From: an uncultured Faecalibacterium sp.
GTDB taxonomy: Bacteria; Bacillota; Clostridia; Oscillospirales; Ruminococcaceae
NCBI GenBank assembly: GCA_934561555.1
Contig: CAKTGQ010000004.1
Location: 1-64,000 of the forward strand
Reading direction: 5' to 3'
Length of the DNA: 64,000 nucleotides
Below, in pieces: positions 52,271-60,244 of the stretch (position 1 is its first letter; each line of letters starts with the position of its first letter). The position numbers and the translations under genes are program-made. A model generated the notes under the pieces. That model saw only the letters and a list, made by a program, of their open reading frames with translations. It did no database searches and was not told the DNA's origin.

Positions 52271-53122
52271 TCAGCCCAGTGCCTGCTGGATCTTGGCAAA
52301 GTCCTCCAGCGTCAGGGCTTCCGGGCGGATGCGGGCATCAAAGCCTGCGGATTCGATGGCGGCAATGACCTTCTCCTTGGGCAGATTCAGCCCGCCTGCA
52401 ATGGCATTGGCAGCGGTCTTGCGGCGCTGCCCAAAGGCGGCACGCACCAGCGCAAAGTAGCCCGCCTCGTCCTCCACCTGCACAGCGGGGGTGGGACGGA
52501 TGTCCATGCGCACCACGGCACTGGTCACCTTGGGCGCGGGGTAAAAGCTGCCCGGTGCGGCGGTGAACATCAGCTTGGAGGTGGCGTAGTAGTTCACCGC
52601 GCAGCTGATGGCGCTGGAAGCGCGGGTGCCGGGCACGGCGGCCAGACGGTCGGCGGCTTCCTTCTGCACCATAACAGTCAGGCTCTCGATGGGCAGGCGG
52701 TCGCCCAGCAGTTTCATCACGATGGGGCTGGTAATGTAGTAGGGCAGGTTTGCACACACTGCCACCGGCATCCCCGGGAACTCCTCGGCGATGAGGGCTT
52801 TCAGGTCTACCTTCAGCACATCCTGCAGCACCAGCTTGAAGTTGTCCACCCCGGCCATGGTCTCAGCCAGCAGGGGCGGCAGACGCTCGTCCACCTCAAT
52901 GGACACCACCTTGGCGGCGCGCTTGGCCAGCTCCTTGGTCAGCACACCGATGCCGGGGCCGATCTCGATGACACCGTAGCGCTTGTCTACCCCGCTGGCA
53001 TCCACGATCTTGGTGGGGATGCCCGGGTTGATGATAAAGTTCTGCCCAAAGCCCTTGGAAAGCGCAAAATCGTATTTTTCGCACAGGGCACGGATCACAG
53101 AAAGGTCGGTCAGTTCCGGCAT
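52271..53122 (-). CDS. ksgA: 16S rRNA (adenine1518-N6/adenine1519-N6)-dimethyltransferase
   Basis: 283 residues. SAM motif I GVIEIGPGIGVLTKEL (about 53-68), FALSKGFGQNFIINPG at the start, VSIEVDERLPPLLAE (acidic motif II), catalytic NLPYYITSPIVMKLLGD (about 150), and the PAPKVTSAVVRMDI block near the C-terminal domain. It dimethylates two adjacent adenines in helix 45 of 16S rRNA. Length and order are normal. Downstream of ctpA in the same direction but separated by a hairpin terminator, so independently expressed. ATG behind AGGAAATGACC with weak pairing. Confidence 0.96.
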   Translation of the reverse strand: MPELTDLSVIRALCEKYDFALSKGFGQNFIINPGIPTKIVDASGVDKRYGVIEIGPGIGVLTKELAKRAAKVVSIEVDERLPPLLAETMAGVDNFKLVLQDVLKVDLKALIAEEFPGMPVAVCANLPYYITSPIVMKLLGDRLPIESLTVMVQKEAADRLAAVPGTRASSAISCAVNYYATSKLMFTAAPGSFYPAPKVTSAVVRMDIRPTPAVQVEDEAGYFALVRAAFGQRRKTAANAIAGGLNLPKEKVIAAIESAGFDARIRPEALTLEDFAKIQQALG

Positions 53123-53142
53123 AGGGTCATTTCCTTTCTCAG

Positions 53143-53175
53143 AAAAAGGCTGTTGCAGAACGCAGCAGCCTTTTT
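53143..53175. terminator. Bidirectional terminator between ctpA and ksgA
   Basis: AAAAAGGCTGTTGC and GCAGCAGCCTTTTT form a strong hairpin with A and T tracts on both sides. It ends the ftsE-ftsX-envC-ctpA transcript. Confidence 0.8.
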
Positions 53176-53210
53176 GGTGTTTATGGTTCGGGGTTCAGAT
53201 TTACGGGGGT

Positions 53211-54575
53211 TCACTCCGCTGCGCTCGCAGCCGTTTCCGGCTCAGAGGCGGCAGTCTCGCCTTCGGCGGTCTCCCCTTCCGCAGTCTCTGCGGGGGTGGT
53301 ATCGTCTGCGGCGGCAGAGGCGGCGGTGCTGTCCGCAGCGGCGGCAGAGCTTGCACCTGCCAGCGTAGTAGTGCCGCTCAGCTGCTGGGCAGCGCTGACA
53401 GCGCGCTGCACCTGCGGGTCGGTCTGGGGGGTATAGTCGTAGAAGTTCGTAGCTTCCTCTGCGCTCAGGGCGCGCTCCACATCCACGGTCAGGCCGGTGC
53501 CGTCAAAGCAGCTGCCGTCGCCGCAGACCAGCTTTGCCACCGTGATGACCACGGCACTGCCGTCCGACAGGCGCTGCGGACTGCTCTGGATAGTACCCTT
53601 GCCCATGGTGGTAGTACCCACCAGACGGGCACCGTCCATGGTGCGCAGGGTGGCGGCGAACAGCTCGGCTGCGCTGGCAGTGTTGCCGTTGACCAGACAG
53701 ACCATGGGCAGACTGATGGAGCTTTCGGCATCGCTGCTGCCAATGACGGTGCGGTTGCCGTTTTTATCCTCGGCGTAGGCCACTGTGCCCTCCGGTGCGA
53801 TCAGGTCGATGCAGTTGATGGCATCTTCCAGAATACCGCCGCCGTTGTCCCGCAGGTCAAACACCAGACTGGCTGCGCCGCTGGCGGTCAGGGTGCGCAG
53901 GGCGTAGTCCAGCTCGCTGGGGGTGGTGCCGTCGAACTGGCGGATGCGGATATAGCCCACATTGTCCAGCAGCTGGTAGTCCACAGTGGTGCTGGTATAG
54001 CCGGAATGGGTCAGCTCAGCCGTTTTGCTGGCGGCAGCGCTGTCCAACCATGTCACGGTAACGGTGGTGCCAGCCTCGCCCTGCAAGGCTTTGTACACGG
54101 CATCTGCACCGGACAGGCTCTTGACATCGGTATCGCCTACGGTGGTGATATAGTCACCCACAGCGATGCCCGCCTCCTGCGCAGGAGAACCGTCGTAGAC
54201 ACGGGTCACCTTGGCGTAGCCGGTCTGGTCGATGCCAAGCTCCACGCCGATGCCAAGGATCTTGCCGCTCTGGATGTTCATCAGCTCGGTGTAGGCGTTG
54301 GCGGTGTAGTAGCGGGCGTACTTGTCGCCCGTGCCCAGCAGATACCCGGCGGTCAGGCGGTCGTACAGGGTGGCCTCGTCGATGGTGTAGTAATCGTTGC
54401 TGCGGACGTAGCGGTCCACCTCAGCGATCTTGTTGTACATACTTTCCTTTTCTTTTACGCTGTTGACCGTGCTGTCGAACAGACGCATGGCGATGAGCAT
54501 CGTGATGGAAAAGGTCACGGTCATGGCAAGGATCACGATAGTGACCGCCATGCCTAAAGAAATTTTACGGTTCAT
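53211..54575 (-). CDS. ctpA: S41 family C-terminal processing peptidase
   Basis: 454 residues. N-terminal membrane anchor (ISLGMAVTIVILAMTVTFSITMLIAM), a helical region, a PDZ domain (about 100-185: GIGVELGIDQTGYAKVTRVYDGSPAQEAGIAVGDYITTVGD), then the S41 core: LVFDLRDNGGGILEDAINCIDLIAPEGTVAYAEDKNGN, catalytic Ser in LVNGNTASAAELFAATLRTMDGARLVGTTTMGKGTIQ (Lys in GKG), and a long Ala/Thr/Glu-rich low-complexity tail from about 395. Such proteases trim wall or secreted proteins. Encoded after envC-type and ftsEX genes, a common clostridial arrangement. Confidence 0.94.
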   Translation of the reverse strand: MNRKISLGMAVTIVILAMTVTFSITMLIAMRLFDSTVNSVKEKESMYNKIAEVDRYVRSNDYYTIDEATLYDRLTAGYLLGTGDKYARYYTANAYTELMNIQSGKILGIGVELGIDQTGYAKVTRVYDGSPAQEAGIAVGDYITTVGDTDVKSLSGADAVYKALQGEAGTTVTVTWLDSAAASKTAELTHSGYTSTTVDYQLLDNVGYIRIRQFDGTTPSELDYALRTLTASGAASLVFDLRDNGGGILEDAINCIDLIAPEGTVAYAEDKNGNRTVIGSSDAESSISLPMVCLVNGNTASAAELFAATLRTMDGARLVGTTTMGKGTIQSSPQRLSDGSAVVITVAKLVCGDGSCFDGTGLTVDVERALSAEEATNFYDYTPQTDPQVQRAVSAAQQLSGTTTLAGASSAAAADSTAASAAADDTTPAETAEGETAEGETAASEPETAASAAE

Positions 54576-54591
54576 GGTTTGTTTCCTCCGG

Positions 54592-54699
54592 TCAGAGCAG
54601 CAGCATCATAAGGATGCTGCCCAGCAGCGAGAGTACAAACACCCCTGCCAGAACCAGACAGCCGATGCGCAGCACGCGCTTGCGTTTTTGTTCGTTCAT
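54592..54699 (-). CDS. 35-residue small membrane protein
   Basis: MNEQKRKRVLRIGCLVLAGVFVLSLLGSILMMLLL: a basic start and one hydrophobic helix, typical of a small single-pass protein. AAGGAG lies 12 bases upstream of the ATG, and the gene fits exactly between envC and ctpA (17 bases before the ctpA start). It is probably in the same operon; function unknown, possibly a small regulator of the membrane protease or of FtsEX. Confidence 0.6.
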   Translation of the reverse strand: MNEQKRKRVLRIGCLVLAGVFVLSLLGSILMMLLL

Positions 54700-54722
54700 A
54701 GATCAACCAGACTCCTTGCTTA

Positions 54723-56087
54723 TTAGTTGTGGGGAATGGGGATGCAGCTCCGGGGGTTCACAGCGTTGGCCTTGGAGCCGCCCTTCCACACCTCCAGATG
54801 CAGGTGATTGCCGGTGGAATTGCCGGTGGTGCCCACATAACCGATCAGTTCGCCCTGCTTCACATACTTGCCCGCACTGGTAGCTACCGAGCGCATGTGC
54901 GCGTACAGGGTGGTATAGGTATTGCCATCGGACATTTTGCCGTGGTAGATGATAACGTAGTTGCCATAGCCGCCGGTGGACCAGCCTGCCACCTGCACAT
55001 AGCCGCTGGCGGCTGCGTAGATGGGCGTGCCGCCGGGGGCTGCAAAGTCGATACCGGCATGGAGCTTGTTCACGCCGGAGACCGGGTTCTTGCGCCAGCC
55101 GTACTCGCTAGAGATGCGGCTGTAACTCTTCAGTGGGCAGGCAAAGCCGCTAAAGCTCAGCTGCGGCTTGCTGGCAGAGGCTGCGGCGATCAGCTTCTGG
55201 ATCTCCTTTTTCACGGCCTCGTAGTTCATCTCGTCGGATTCAATGGCTGCCTGCGCCTTCTGCTGCGCCGCCTGTGCCTCGGCAGCAGTAAGCTTTGCTG
55301 CGGAGATGCTGCTGTTCAGCTCGCTCTGCTTGCCTTTCATCTGGGCGTTCTGGCTGTCCAGCTCGCTCTTCTGGCTCTGCAGCTCTGCTTTCTCGGCTTC
55401 CAGACCGGCCTTCTGCTCTTCCAGCGCGGCCTTATCGTCCTCCAGCCCCTGCTTGGCGGACTTCATGTTGTTCATGATCTCGGTGTCCTTGATGGAGATA
55501 TCCTGCATCACCTCGTTGAAGGTAAGCAGCTCGTACAGGTCGTTCACCGCGCTGAGCATGGCCACACTGCCGCCGTCCCGCAGCTCCTGCATGGCCGCCA
55601 TGTGCTTTTTGAAATCGTCCCACTGGTCGTCGATCTCGTTCTGCTTTTCCTCGATCTGGGTCTGCTTGTCCGTGATCTGGGTCTGCATTACGCCGATCTG
55701 CTGTTCCTTCTCGCCGATGCTGTTCTGCACCGCGGCGATCTGGCCGCTGAGCACACCGATCTGATCCTGCAGAACGGTGACCCGCTCCTTCAGCTCACTT
55801 TCCAGTGCCTTGGCGGCGGACTCCTTCTTTTTGGCGTCCGACAGTTCCTTTTTGTGCTGGTTGATGGACTGGGAAAGCTTATCCAGCTTGGTCTGCAAAC
55901 TGGCCATACTGGTGCTATTGGTAGCTGCCGAGGCCGGGTACACCGTGGCCGTCAGCAGCAGGCAGACACAGGCCAGCCCAAGGCTGACCGCACGGATCAG
56001 CTTGCTGCGGGGGCTTTCCGGCCGGGCATGCCGGGCGGTATAAGGGCCTGTGAGCCGGAAGGGCTTTGCGTGCATTGCTTTACTCAT
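54723..56087 (-). CDS. envC: EnvC/PcsB-like coiled-coil M23 peptidase
   Basis: 454 residues. Signal peptide (AVSLGLACVCLLLTATVYPASAA), a long coiled coil from about 55 to 300 (LQTKLDKLSQSINQHKKELSDAKKKESA ... QSELDSQNAQMKGKQSELN), then an LytM/M23 domain: HAGIDFAAPGGTPIYAAASGYVQVAGWSTGGYGNYVIIYH, LYAHMRS, and GNHLHLEVWKGG. The His, Asp and HxH zinc ligands are all present, so unlike E. coli EnvC it can itself be an active endopeptidase, as with PcsB. FtsEX next to it would gate its activity at the septum. Start at ATG 56087 with AAAGGAG. Confidence 0.93.
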   Translation of the reverse strand: MSKAMHAKPFRLTGPYTARHARPESPRSKLIRAVSLGLACVCLLLTATVYPASAATNSTSMASLQTKLDKLSQSINQHKKELSDAKKKESAAKALESELKERVTVLQDQIGVLSGQIAAVQNSIGEKEQQIGVMQTQITDKQTQIEEKQNEIDDQWDDFKKHMAAMQELRDGGSVAMLSAVNDLYELLTFNEVMQDISIKDTEIMNNMKSAKQGLEDDKAALEEQKAGLEAEKAELQSQKSELDSQNAQMKGKQSELNSSISAAKLTAAEAQAAQQKAQAAIESDEMNYEAVKKEIQKLIAAASASKPQLSFSGFACPLKSYSRISSEYGWRKNPVSGVNKLHAGIDFAAPGGTPIYAAASGYVQVAGWSTGGYGNYVIIYHGKMSDGNTYTTLYAHMRSVATSAGKYVKQGELIGYVGTTGNSTGNHLHLEVWKGGSKANAVNPRSCIPIPHN

Positions 56088-56106
56088 AAAACGCAGCTCC
56101 TTTCGG

Positions 56107-57015
56107 TCACACATTCAGATGTTTGCGGATAGAGAACATACTGCCCACGCCGCCTACAATGGCGCCGCTGAGCAGGCTTGTTACCACGATGGTCGGCAGC
56201 ACATTGGCCACCGGCACCAGTGCGCGGCCCATGAGCATCTGCCAGATGCCGCCCAGACCACCGGCAGCGTTGACCACATAGCTGTAACAGCCAAGGCTGA
56301 CCGCTGCGGTCAGGATACCGGAGATCAGGCCCATGGTCAGGCCCTCCACAAAGAAAGGCAGGGTGACCATGCGGTTGGTGGCACCCACATACTTCATGAT
56401 CTCGATCTCGCGGCGACGGGCAAAAACGCTCAGACGGATGGTGCTGCCCACCGTGATGATGCTGACCACCATCAGCACCAGCACGATCATGCGGCCGCCC
56501 TTGGTGACAGCTTTCTGGACCTCCACAAAGATATTGGTCATCTCAACCGGGGCGGTAACGCTGACAACGCCCGGGATGGCCTGCATCTTCACGCTCATGC
56601 TCTCCATCTGGGTCAGGTCACTCAGGGTGACCCGGTAGTTGGCCTTAAAGGGGTTGTCAGTCTCAAATTCATCCCACAGGGAGGAATAATCCTGCATATA
56701 GCCGCGGTAGGTGTCGAGCACATCCTGTTTGGAAACGTACTGTACCCCGCTGACCCCCGGCATGGCCGAAAGGGTCTCGCCCACCTGCGCGGCGGTGGCA
56801 TCATCGCATTCGGGGTCCAGATAGACCACCGTCTCGTTCTGGCTGCCCAGATAGGCTACCATGCTGCCCACGTTCACCTCGGCCAAGCTGGCAAAGATGT
56901 TCAGGGTCATACAAACGCTCAAAGAAGCGATGCAGGCAATGGTCATAGCCCAGTGCTTGCCCAGGTTGCGCACACCGCGCCGGGTAAGGAAGAAGAAGGT
57001 AGAAGGACGCATCAT
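56107..57015 (-). CDS. ftsX: Cell-division ABC transporter permease FtsX
   Basis: 302 residues with the four FtsX membrane helices: one near residue 25-45, then three at the C-terminus (MIVLVLMVVSIITVGSTIRLSVFARRREIEIMKYVGATNRMVTLPFFVEGLTMGLISGILTAAVSL). The extracytoplasmic loop (SQNETVVYLDPECDDATAAQVGETLSAMPGVSGVQYVSKQDVLDTYRGYM) would contact the EnvC-like hydrolase. Overlaps FtsE by 4 bases. It signals from the ATPase across the membrane to activate peptidoglycan hydrolysis during division. Confidence 0.95.
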   Translation of the reverse strand: MMRPSTFFFLTRRGVRNLGKHWAMTIACIASLSVCMTLNIFASLAEVNVGSMVAYLGSQNETVVYLDPECDDATAAQVGETLSAMPGVSGVQYVSKQDVLDTYRGYMQDYSSLWDEFETDNPFKANYRVTLSDLTQMESMSVKMQAIPGVVSVTAPVEMTNIFVEVQKAVTKGGRMIVLVLMVVSIITVGSTIRLSVFARRREIEIMKYVGATNRMVTLPFFVEGLTMGLISGILTAAVSLGCYSYVVNAAGGLGGIWQMLMGRALVPVANVLPTIVVTSLLSGAIVGGVGSMFSIRKHLNV

Positions 57016-57776
57016 ACGGCAGCCACCTCCTTTTTCGCAGCGGACGCATCGTCCGCATCAAAGGCGGCAACATCCAGCGAAAGATCGTCCTCGGCGGCAG
57101 CCACAGGGTCTGCGGGCACGTCCGAGACGATGCGGCCATGGCTCAGGGTGACCACACGCTGATGGAAGCGGTGCACCAGCTCGTGCTCGTGGGTGACCAC
57201 CAGCACCGTAATGCCCATCTTGCTCACCCGCTCCAGCAGCTGCATCATTTCCAGACTCAGCTCCGGGTCAATGTTGCCGGTGGGCTCGTCCGCGATGACC
57301 AGCTTGGGGTTATGTACCAGCGCACGCGCCACAGCCACACGCTGCTGCTCGCCGCCGGAAAGGGTATCCGGGTAGCACTTGGCCTTATCCTCCAGATGCA
57401 CCAGCTCCAGAATGTACTCCACACGGGGACGGATCTCCTTGCGGGGCACGTTGAGGACGTGCATGGCAAAGGCCACATTCTCGTATACGGTCATGCTGGG
57501 GATCAGCCGGAAATCCTGAAAGATGATGCCCATCTGACGGCGCAGGTAAGGGATCTTGTGGCGGCGCAGCTTGGCAACGTCCTTACCCAGCACAGTCACC
57601 TTGCCGGAGGTAGGCAGTGCCTCCCGCAAAATCAGCTTGAGCAGGGTGGATTTGCCCGCGCCGGAGTGACCCAGCAGAAAGACGAACTCGCCTTCGTCCA
57701 CATGGAGGTTGATATCCTCCAGTGCAAGGCGTCCGCCCTTTTTATATTCTTTGGAAACGTGTTCAAAATCGATCAT
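57012..57776 (-). CDS. ftsE: Cell-division ATP-binding protein FtsE
   Basis: 254 residues. Walker [17 protein letters not shown] (about 34-49), Q-loop [21 protein letters not shown] signature [33 protein letters not shown] with Walker B, and H-loop [10 protein letters not shown]. The C-terminal 30 residues ([31 protein letters not shown]) extend beyond the usual 225-230 length and are acidic. First gene of the ftsE-ftsX-envC-small protein-ctpA operon. Confidence 0.96.
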   Translation of the reverse strand: MIDFEHVSKEYKKGGRLALEDINLHVDEGEFVFLLGHSGAGKSTLLKLILREALPTSGKVTVLGKDVAKLRRHKIPYLRRQMGIIFQDFRLIPSMTVYENVAFAMHVLNVPRKEIRPRVEYILELVHLEDKAKCYPDTLSGGEQQRVAVARALVHNPKLVIADEPTGNIDPELSLEMMQLLERVSKMGITVLVVTHEHELVHRFHQRVVTLSHGRIVSDVPADPVAAAEDDLSLDVAAFDADDASAAKKEVAAV

Positions 57777-57843
57777 GGAATCGTATTAGCTCCTGACATC
57801 AAGATTTTTGACGGTCAAGACAGCCCGTCCGCAGCCAACACTG

Positions 57844-57883
57844 CAAAAAGAACCGGCCAGCATCGGTTTCGAGCGGCCGGTTC
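57844..57883 (-). terminator. Intrinsic terminator of the CdaR-like gene
   Basis: On the minus strand GAACCGGCC pairs with GGCCGGTTC around a 16-base loop, followed by TTTTTGC, 35 bases after the CdaR-like stop. It isolates ftsE from the upstream regulator gene. Confidence 0.8.
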
Positions 57884-57918
57884 GGCGCCGGCGGGGGCAA
57901 AACCCGCACAGCGAAATA

Positions 57919-59004
57919 TCAGTATTTGGCCGGGTTGTTGGACAGGTACTTCTTGACCATCAGCGCTACCTTAAAGACGATAGCGTCATCGAACTCACGC
58001 AGATCCAGGCCGGTCAGTTTCTTGATCTTTTCCAGACGATACACCAGCGTATTGCGGTGCACAAACAGCCCGCGGCTGGTCTCGGACACATTCAGGTTGT
58101 TCTCGAAGAAACGCTGGATGGTGAACAAAGTCTCCTGATCCAGGCTTTCGATGCTGCCCTGCTTGAACACCTCGCGCAGGAACATCTCGCAAACGGTGGT
58201 GGGCAGCTGGTAGATCAGACGAGCAATGCCCAGATTATCGTAGCGGATGATCTGCTTTTCGGTATCGAACACCTTGCTCACTTCCATGGCGATCTGGGCT
58301 TCCTTAAAGGAGGTAGCCAGATCCTTCACATTGGCAATGGGAGTGCCAATGCCGACCACGGCCTTGATGTAGTGCTCGCCGGAAAGAGTATCCACAATGC
58401 TGGCAGCCAGCTTTTCCATATCGGTGCGGTCGATGCCCTTGCGGATCTCCTTGACCAGCACGGTGTCGGTCTCGCTGATATTGAACACAAAGTCCTTCTG
58501 CTTATCGGGGAACAGGCTGCTGACCACATCGTAGGCAGAGATATCGCCGCCGCTGATCACCCGCACGATGAACACCACGCGGGAGACATCGGTGGCAAAG
58601 TGCAGCTCCCGAGCCTTGGCGTAGATATCGCCGGGCAGGATGTTGTCCAGCACTACGTTCTTGATAAAGTTGGACTTATCGAACTTTTCGTCGTGGTACT
58701 GCTTGATGCTCTGCAGGCTGATAGCCAGCACACCGGCAAACTGCCCTGCCGTCTCATCGGCACCCTCCACGAACACAGCATAATCGTTATGCTTGGCGTT
58801 GGAGAACTGCTGATAAGTATAGCCGTCGCGCACAAAGCGGTCGCCTGCGTTCAGGCGCTCGGCCATATAGCCCTCGCGCACCTCGCCGATCAGGTTCAGC
58901 TCCGAGCAGGAAATGACAGCGCCGGTCTCATCCACAACGCCGACCACCCGATTGATCGCGTCCTTCATCTGGTAGATCACGCTTTGAAATACTCTATTGG
59001 CCAT
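57919..59004 (-). CDS. CdaR/PucR-type transcriptional regulator
   Basis: 361 residues. N-terminal sensory region (about 1-130) with SVIYQMKDAINRVVGVVDETGAVISC and a PAS-like profile, a GGDEF-like middle (SRVVFIVRV ... DFVFNISETDTVLVKEI ... VVGIGTPIANVKDLATSFKEAQIAMEVS), and the C-terminal PucR HTH_30 domain FFENNLNVSETSRGLFVHRNTLVYRLEKIKKLTGLDLREFDDAIVFKVALMV. These regulators usually sense sugar acids or purine-breakdown signals and control a nearby or remote operon. ATG at 59004 behind AAGGGG; an upstream frame is open but unsupported. Has its own promoter and terminator. Confidence 0.88.
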   Translation of the reverse strand: MANRVFQSVIYQMKDAINRVVGVVDETGAVISCSELNLIGEVREGYMAERLNAGDRFVRDGYTYQQFSNAKHNDYAVFVEGADETAGQFAGVLAISLQSIKQYHDEKFDKSNFIKNVVLDNILPGDIYAKARELHFATDVSRVVFIVRVISGGDISAYDVVSSLFPDKQKDFVFNISETDTVLVKEIRKGIDRTDMEKLAASIVDTLSGEHYIKAVVGIGTPIANVKDLATSFKEAQIAMEVSKVFDTEKQIIRYDNLGIARLIYQLPTTVCEMFLREVFKQGSIESLDQETLFTIQRFFENNLNVSETSRGLFVHRNTLVYRLEKIKKLTGLDLREFDDAIVFKVALMVKKYLSNNPAKY

Positions 59005-59088
59005 AAATGGATACCCCTTTTCCTCGTTTGTGCAAGCCGCGGCGGCATGGGTTGTGATTTTAAACAATTTAGCCGCATTACAATCTAT

Positions 59089-59117
59089 ATTTTACACAAA
59101 AGAATTTACTTTTGCAA
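59089..59117 (-). promoter_or_regulatory. Promoter of the CdaR-like gene
   Basis: On the minus strand TTGCAA, 17 bases, TAAAAT, about 85 bases before the start codon. The surrounding AT-rich stretch is unlike the GC-rich genes on both sides. Confidence 0.7.
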
Positions 59118-59268
59118 CAGATTTCAACAAAAAAAATAATTCTTTCTTGTTGAAATTATCTTTCGGGGCCATTTTTTGCCAAAAAAGTGCCTTTTTGCGT
59201 GGTTCTTACCGTTATTTTACCGGTAAAATGTGATACATTTTTGAAAACCGCGTGAAAAGCGCAGCGTT

Positions 59269-59970
59269 TTATCTGGTAATTTTTGCCACTTCTTCGTTGG
59301 AAAGCTCCCGCCACTGCCCCGGGGCAAGCTGCGCATCCAGTGCAAGGCCGCCAATGGCCTCCCGGTGCAGGGCATTCACCCCGGCACCGTACACGCCGAA
59401 CATCCGTTTGATCTGGTGGTACACCCCCTGCCGCAGCACCACCCGCACGGTGCACCCATCCGGGGAAAGTGCGGTCACCTCGGCGGGCGAAAGGGCGGTG
59501 CCGTCCGCCAGCGTGACCCCCGCCGCAAAGCCGGTGCGCATCTCCTGCGTGAGCGGGGTGTCGATGGTCACGGTGTAGGTCTTGGAAACATGGTGCCGGG
59601 GAGACAGGATATCGTGGGCAAAGCCGCCGTCATCGGTCAGAAGCACAAAGCCGGTGCTGGTCTTATCCAGTCGGCCTGCTGGGAACAGCTCCCGCCGGGG
59701 GTAGGCGTCCCCTACCAGGTCCACCACGGTGGTGTCCCGTTTATCCGTGGAGGCACTCACCACCCCTTCGGGCTTATTGAGCATGAGGTAGACGAACTTC
59801 TGATAGGTCAGCGGTGCGCCGTCCACTGCCACCGTGTCGGTATCCTTCAGCTGGGTGTCCCCTTTTTTGCACACTGCGCCGTTCACCTGCACACGGCCCT
59901 TTGCCAGCATGGTTTTAGCCTCACTGCGGGTGCACTGGGCAGTTTCGGCCAGATATTTATCCAAACGCAT
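59269..59970 (-). CDS. rsuA: 16S rRNA pseudouridine synthase (RsuA/RluB family)
   Basis: 233 residues. N-terminal S4 RNA-binding domain MRLDKYLAETAQCTRSEAKTMLAKGRVQVNGAVCKKGDT, then the catalytic block YLMLNKPEGVVSASTDKRDTTVVDLV and FPAGRLDKTSTGFVLLTDDGGFAHDILSPRHHVSKTY, with the catalytic Asp in GRLDKTSTG. Members isomerise a uridine in 16S (RsuA) or 23S (RluB/RluE/F) rRNA; the sequence does not decide. ATG behind AAAGGAG. Monocistronic. Confidence 0.93.
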   Translation of the reverse strand: MRLDKYLAETAQCTRSEAKTMLAKGRVQVNGAVCKKGDTQLKDTDTVAVDGAPLTYQKFVYLMLNKPEGVVSASTDKRDTTVVDLVGDAYPRRELFPAGRLDKTSTGFVLLTDDGGFAHDILSPRHHVSKTYTVTIDTPLTQEMRTGFAAGVTLADGTALSPAEVTALSPDGCTVRVVLRQGVYHQIKRMFGVYGAGVNALHREAIGGLALDAQLAPGQWRELSNEEVAKITR

Positions 59971-60065
59971 AAGCGGTTCTCCTTTGTTGGTAATGCCCTC
60001 AGTGTAACATGACCGCGGATTTTTCTCAAGGGGGAACTATTTTGAATGCTCTCCGCTGCGCTCTG

Positions 60066-60186
60066 AACCCTCTCAGTCAAAGCCTGACGGCTTTGCCAGC
60101 TCCCCCGAGGGGGGAGCTTTTTAGCACCGACCGTAAAGCTCTCCCTTCGGGAGAGCTGGCATCGCGCAGCGATGACTGAGAGGGTT
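60066..60186. mobile_element. MITE-like element 1 with 13-bp terminal inverted repeats
   Basis: Termini AACCCTCTCAGTC and GACTGAGAGGGTT are perfect inverted repeats. The interior contains two hairpins (AGCTCCCCCGAGGGGGGAGCT and AGCTCTCCCTTCGGGAGAGCT). No coding capacity. It lies between the rsuA-type gene and purB. A relative is at 61712-61878, and such small palindromic elements are abundant in Faecalibacterium-like genomes, as far as I recall. Confidence 0.75.
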
Positions 60187-60195
60187 TTCCTGCCA

Positions 60196-60232
60196 AACAA
60201 AAAGAGCCAAACCCGCAGGCTTGGCTCTTTTG
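60196..60232 (-). terminator. Intrinsic terminator of purB
   Basis: AAAGAGCCAA and TTGGCTCTTT pair around a short loop, with T-tract on the minus strand (CTCTTTTTG), directly after the purB stop. Confidence 0.8.
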
Positions 60233-60244
60233 CAGTTGATATTA

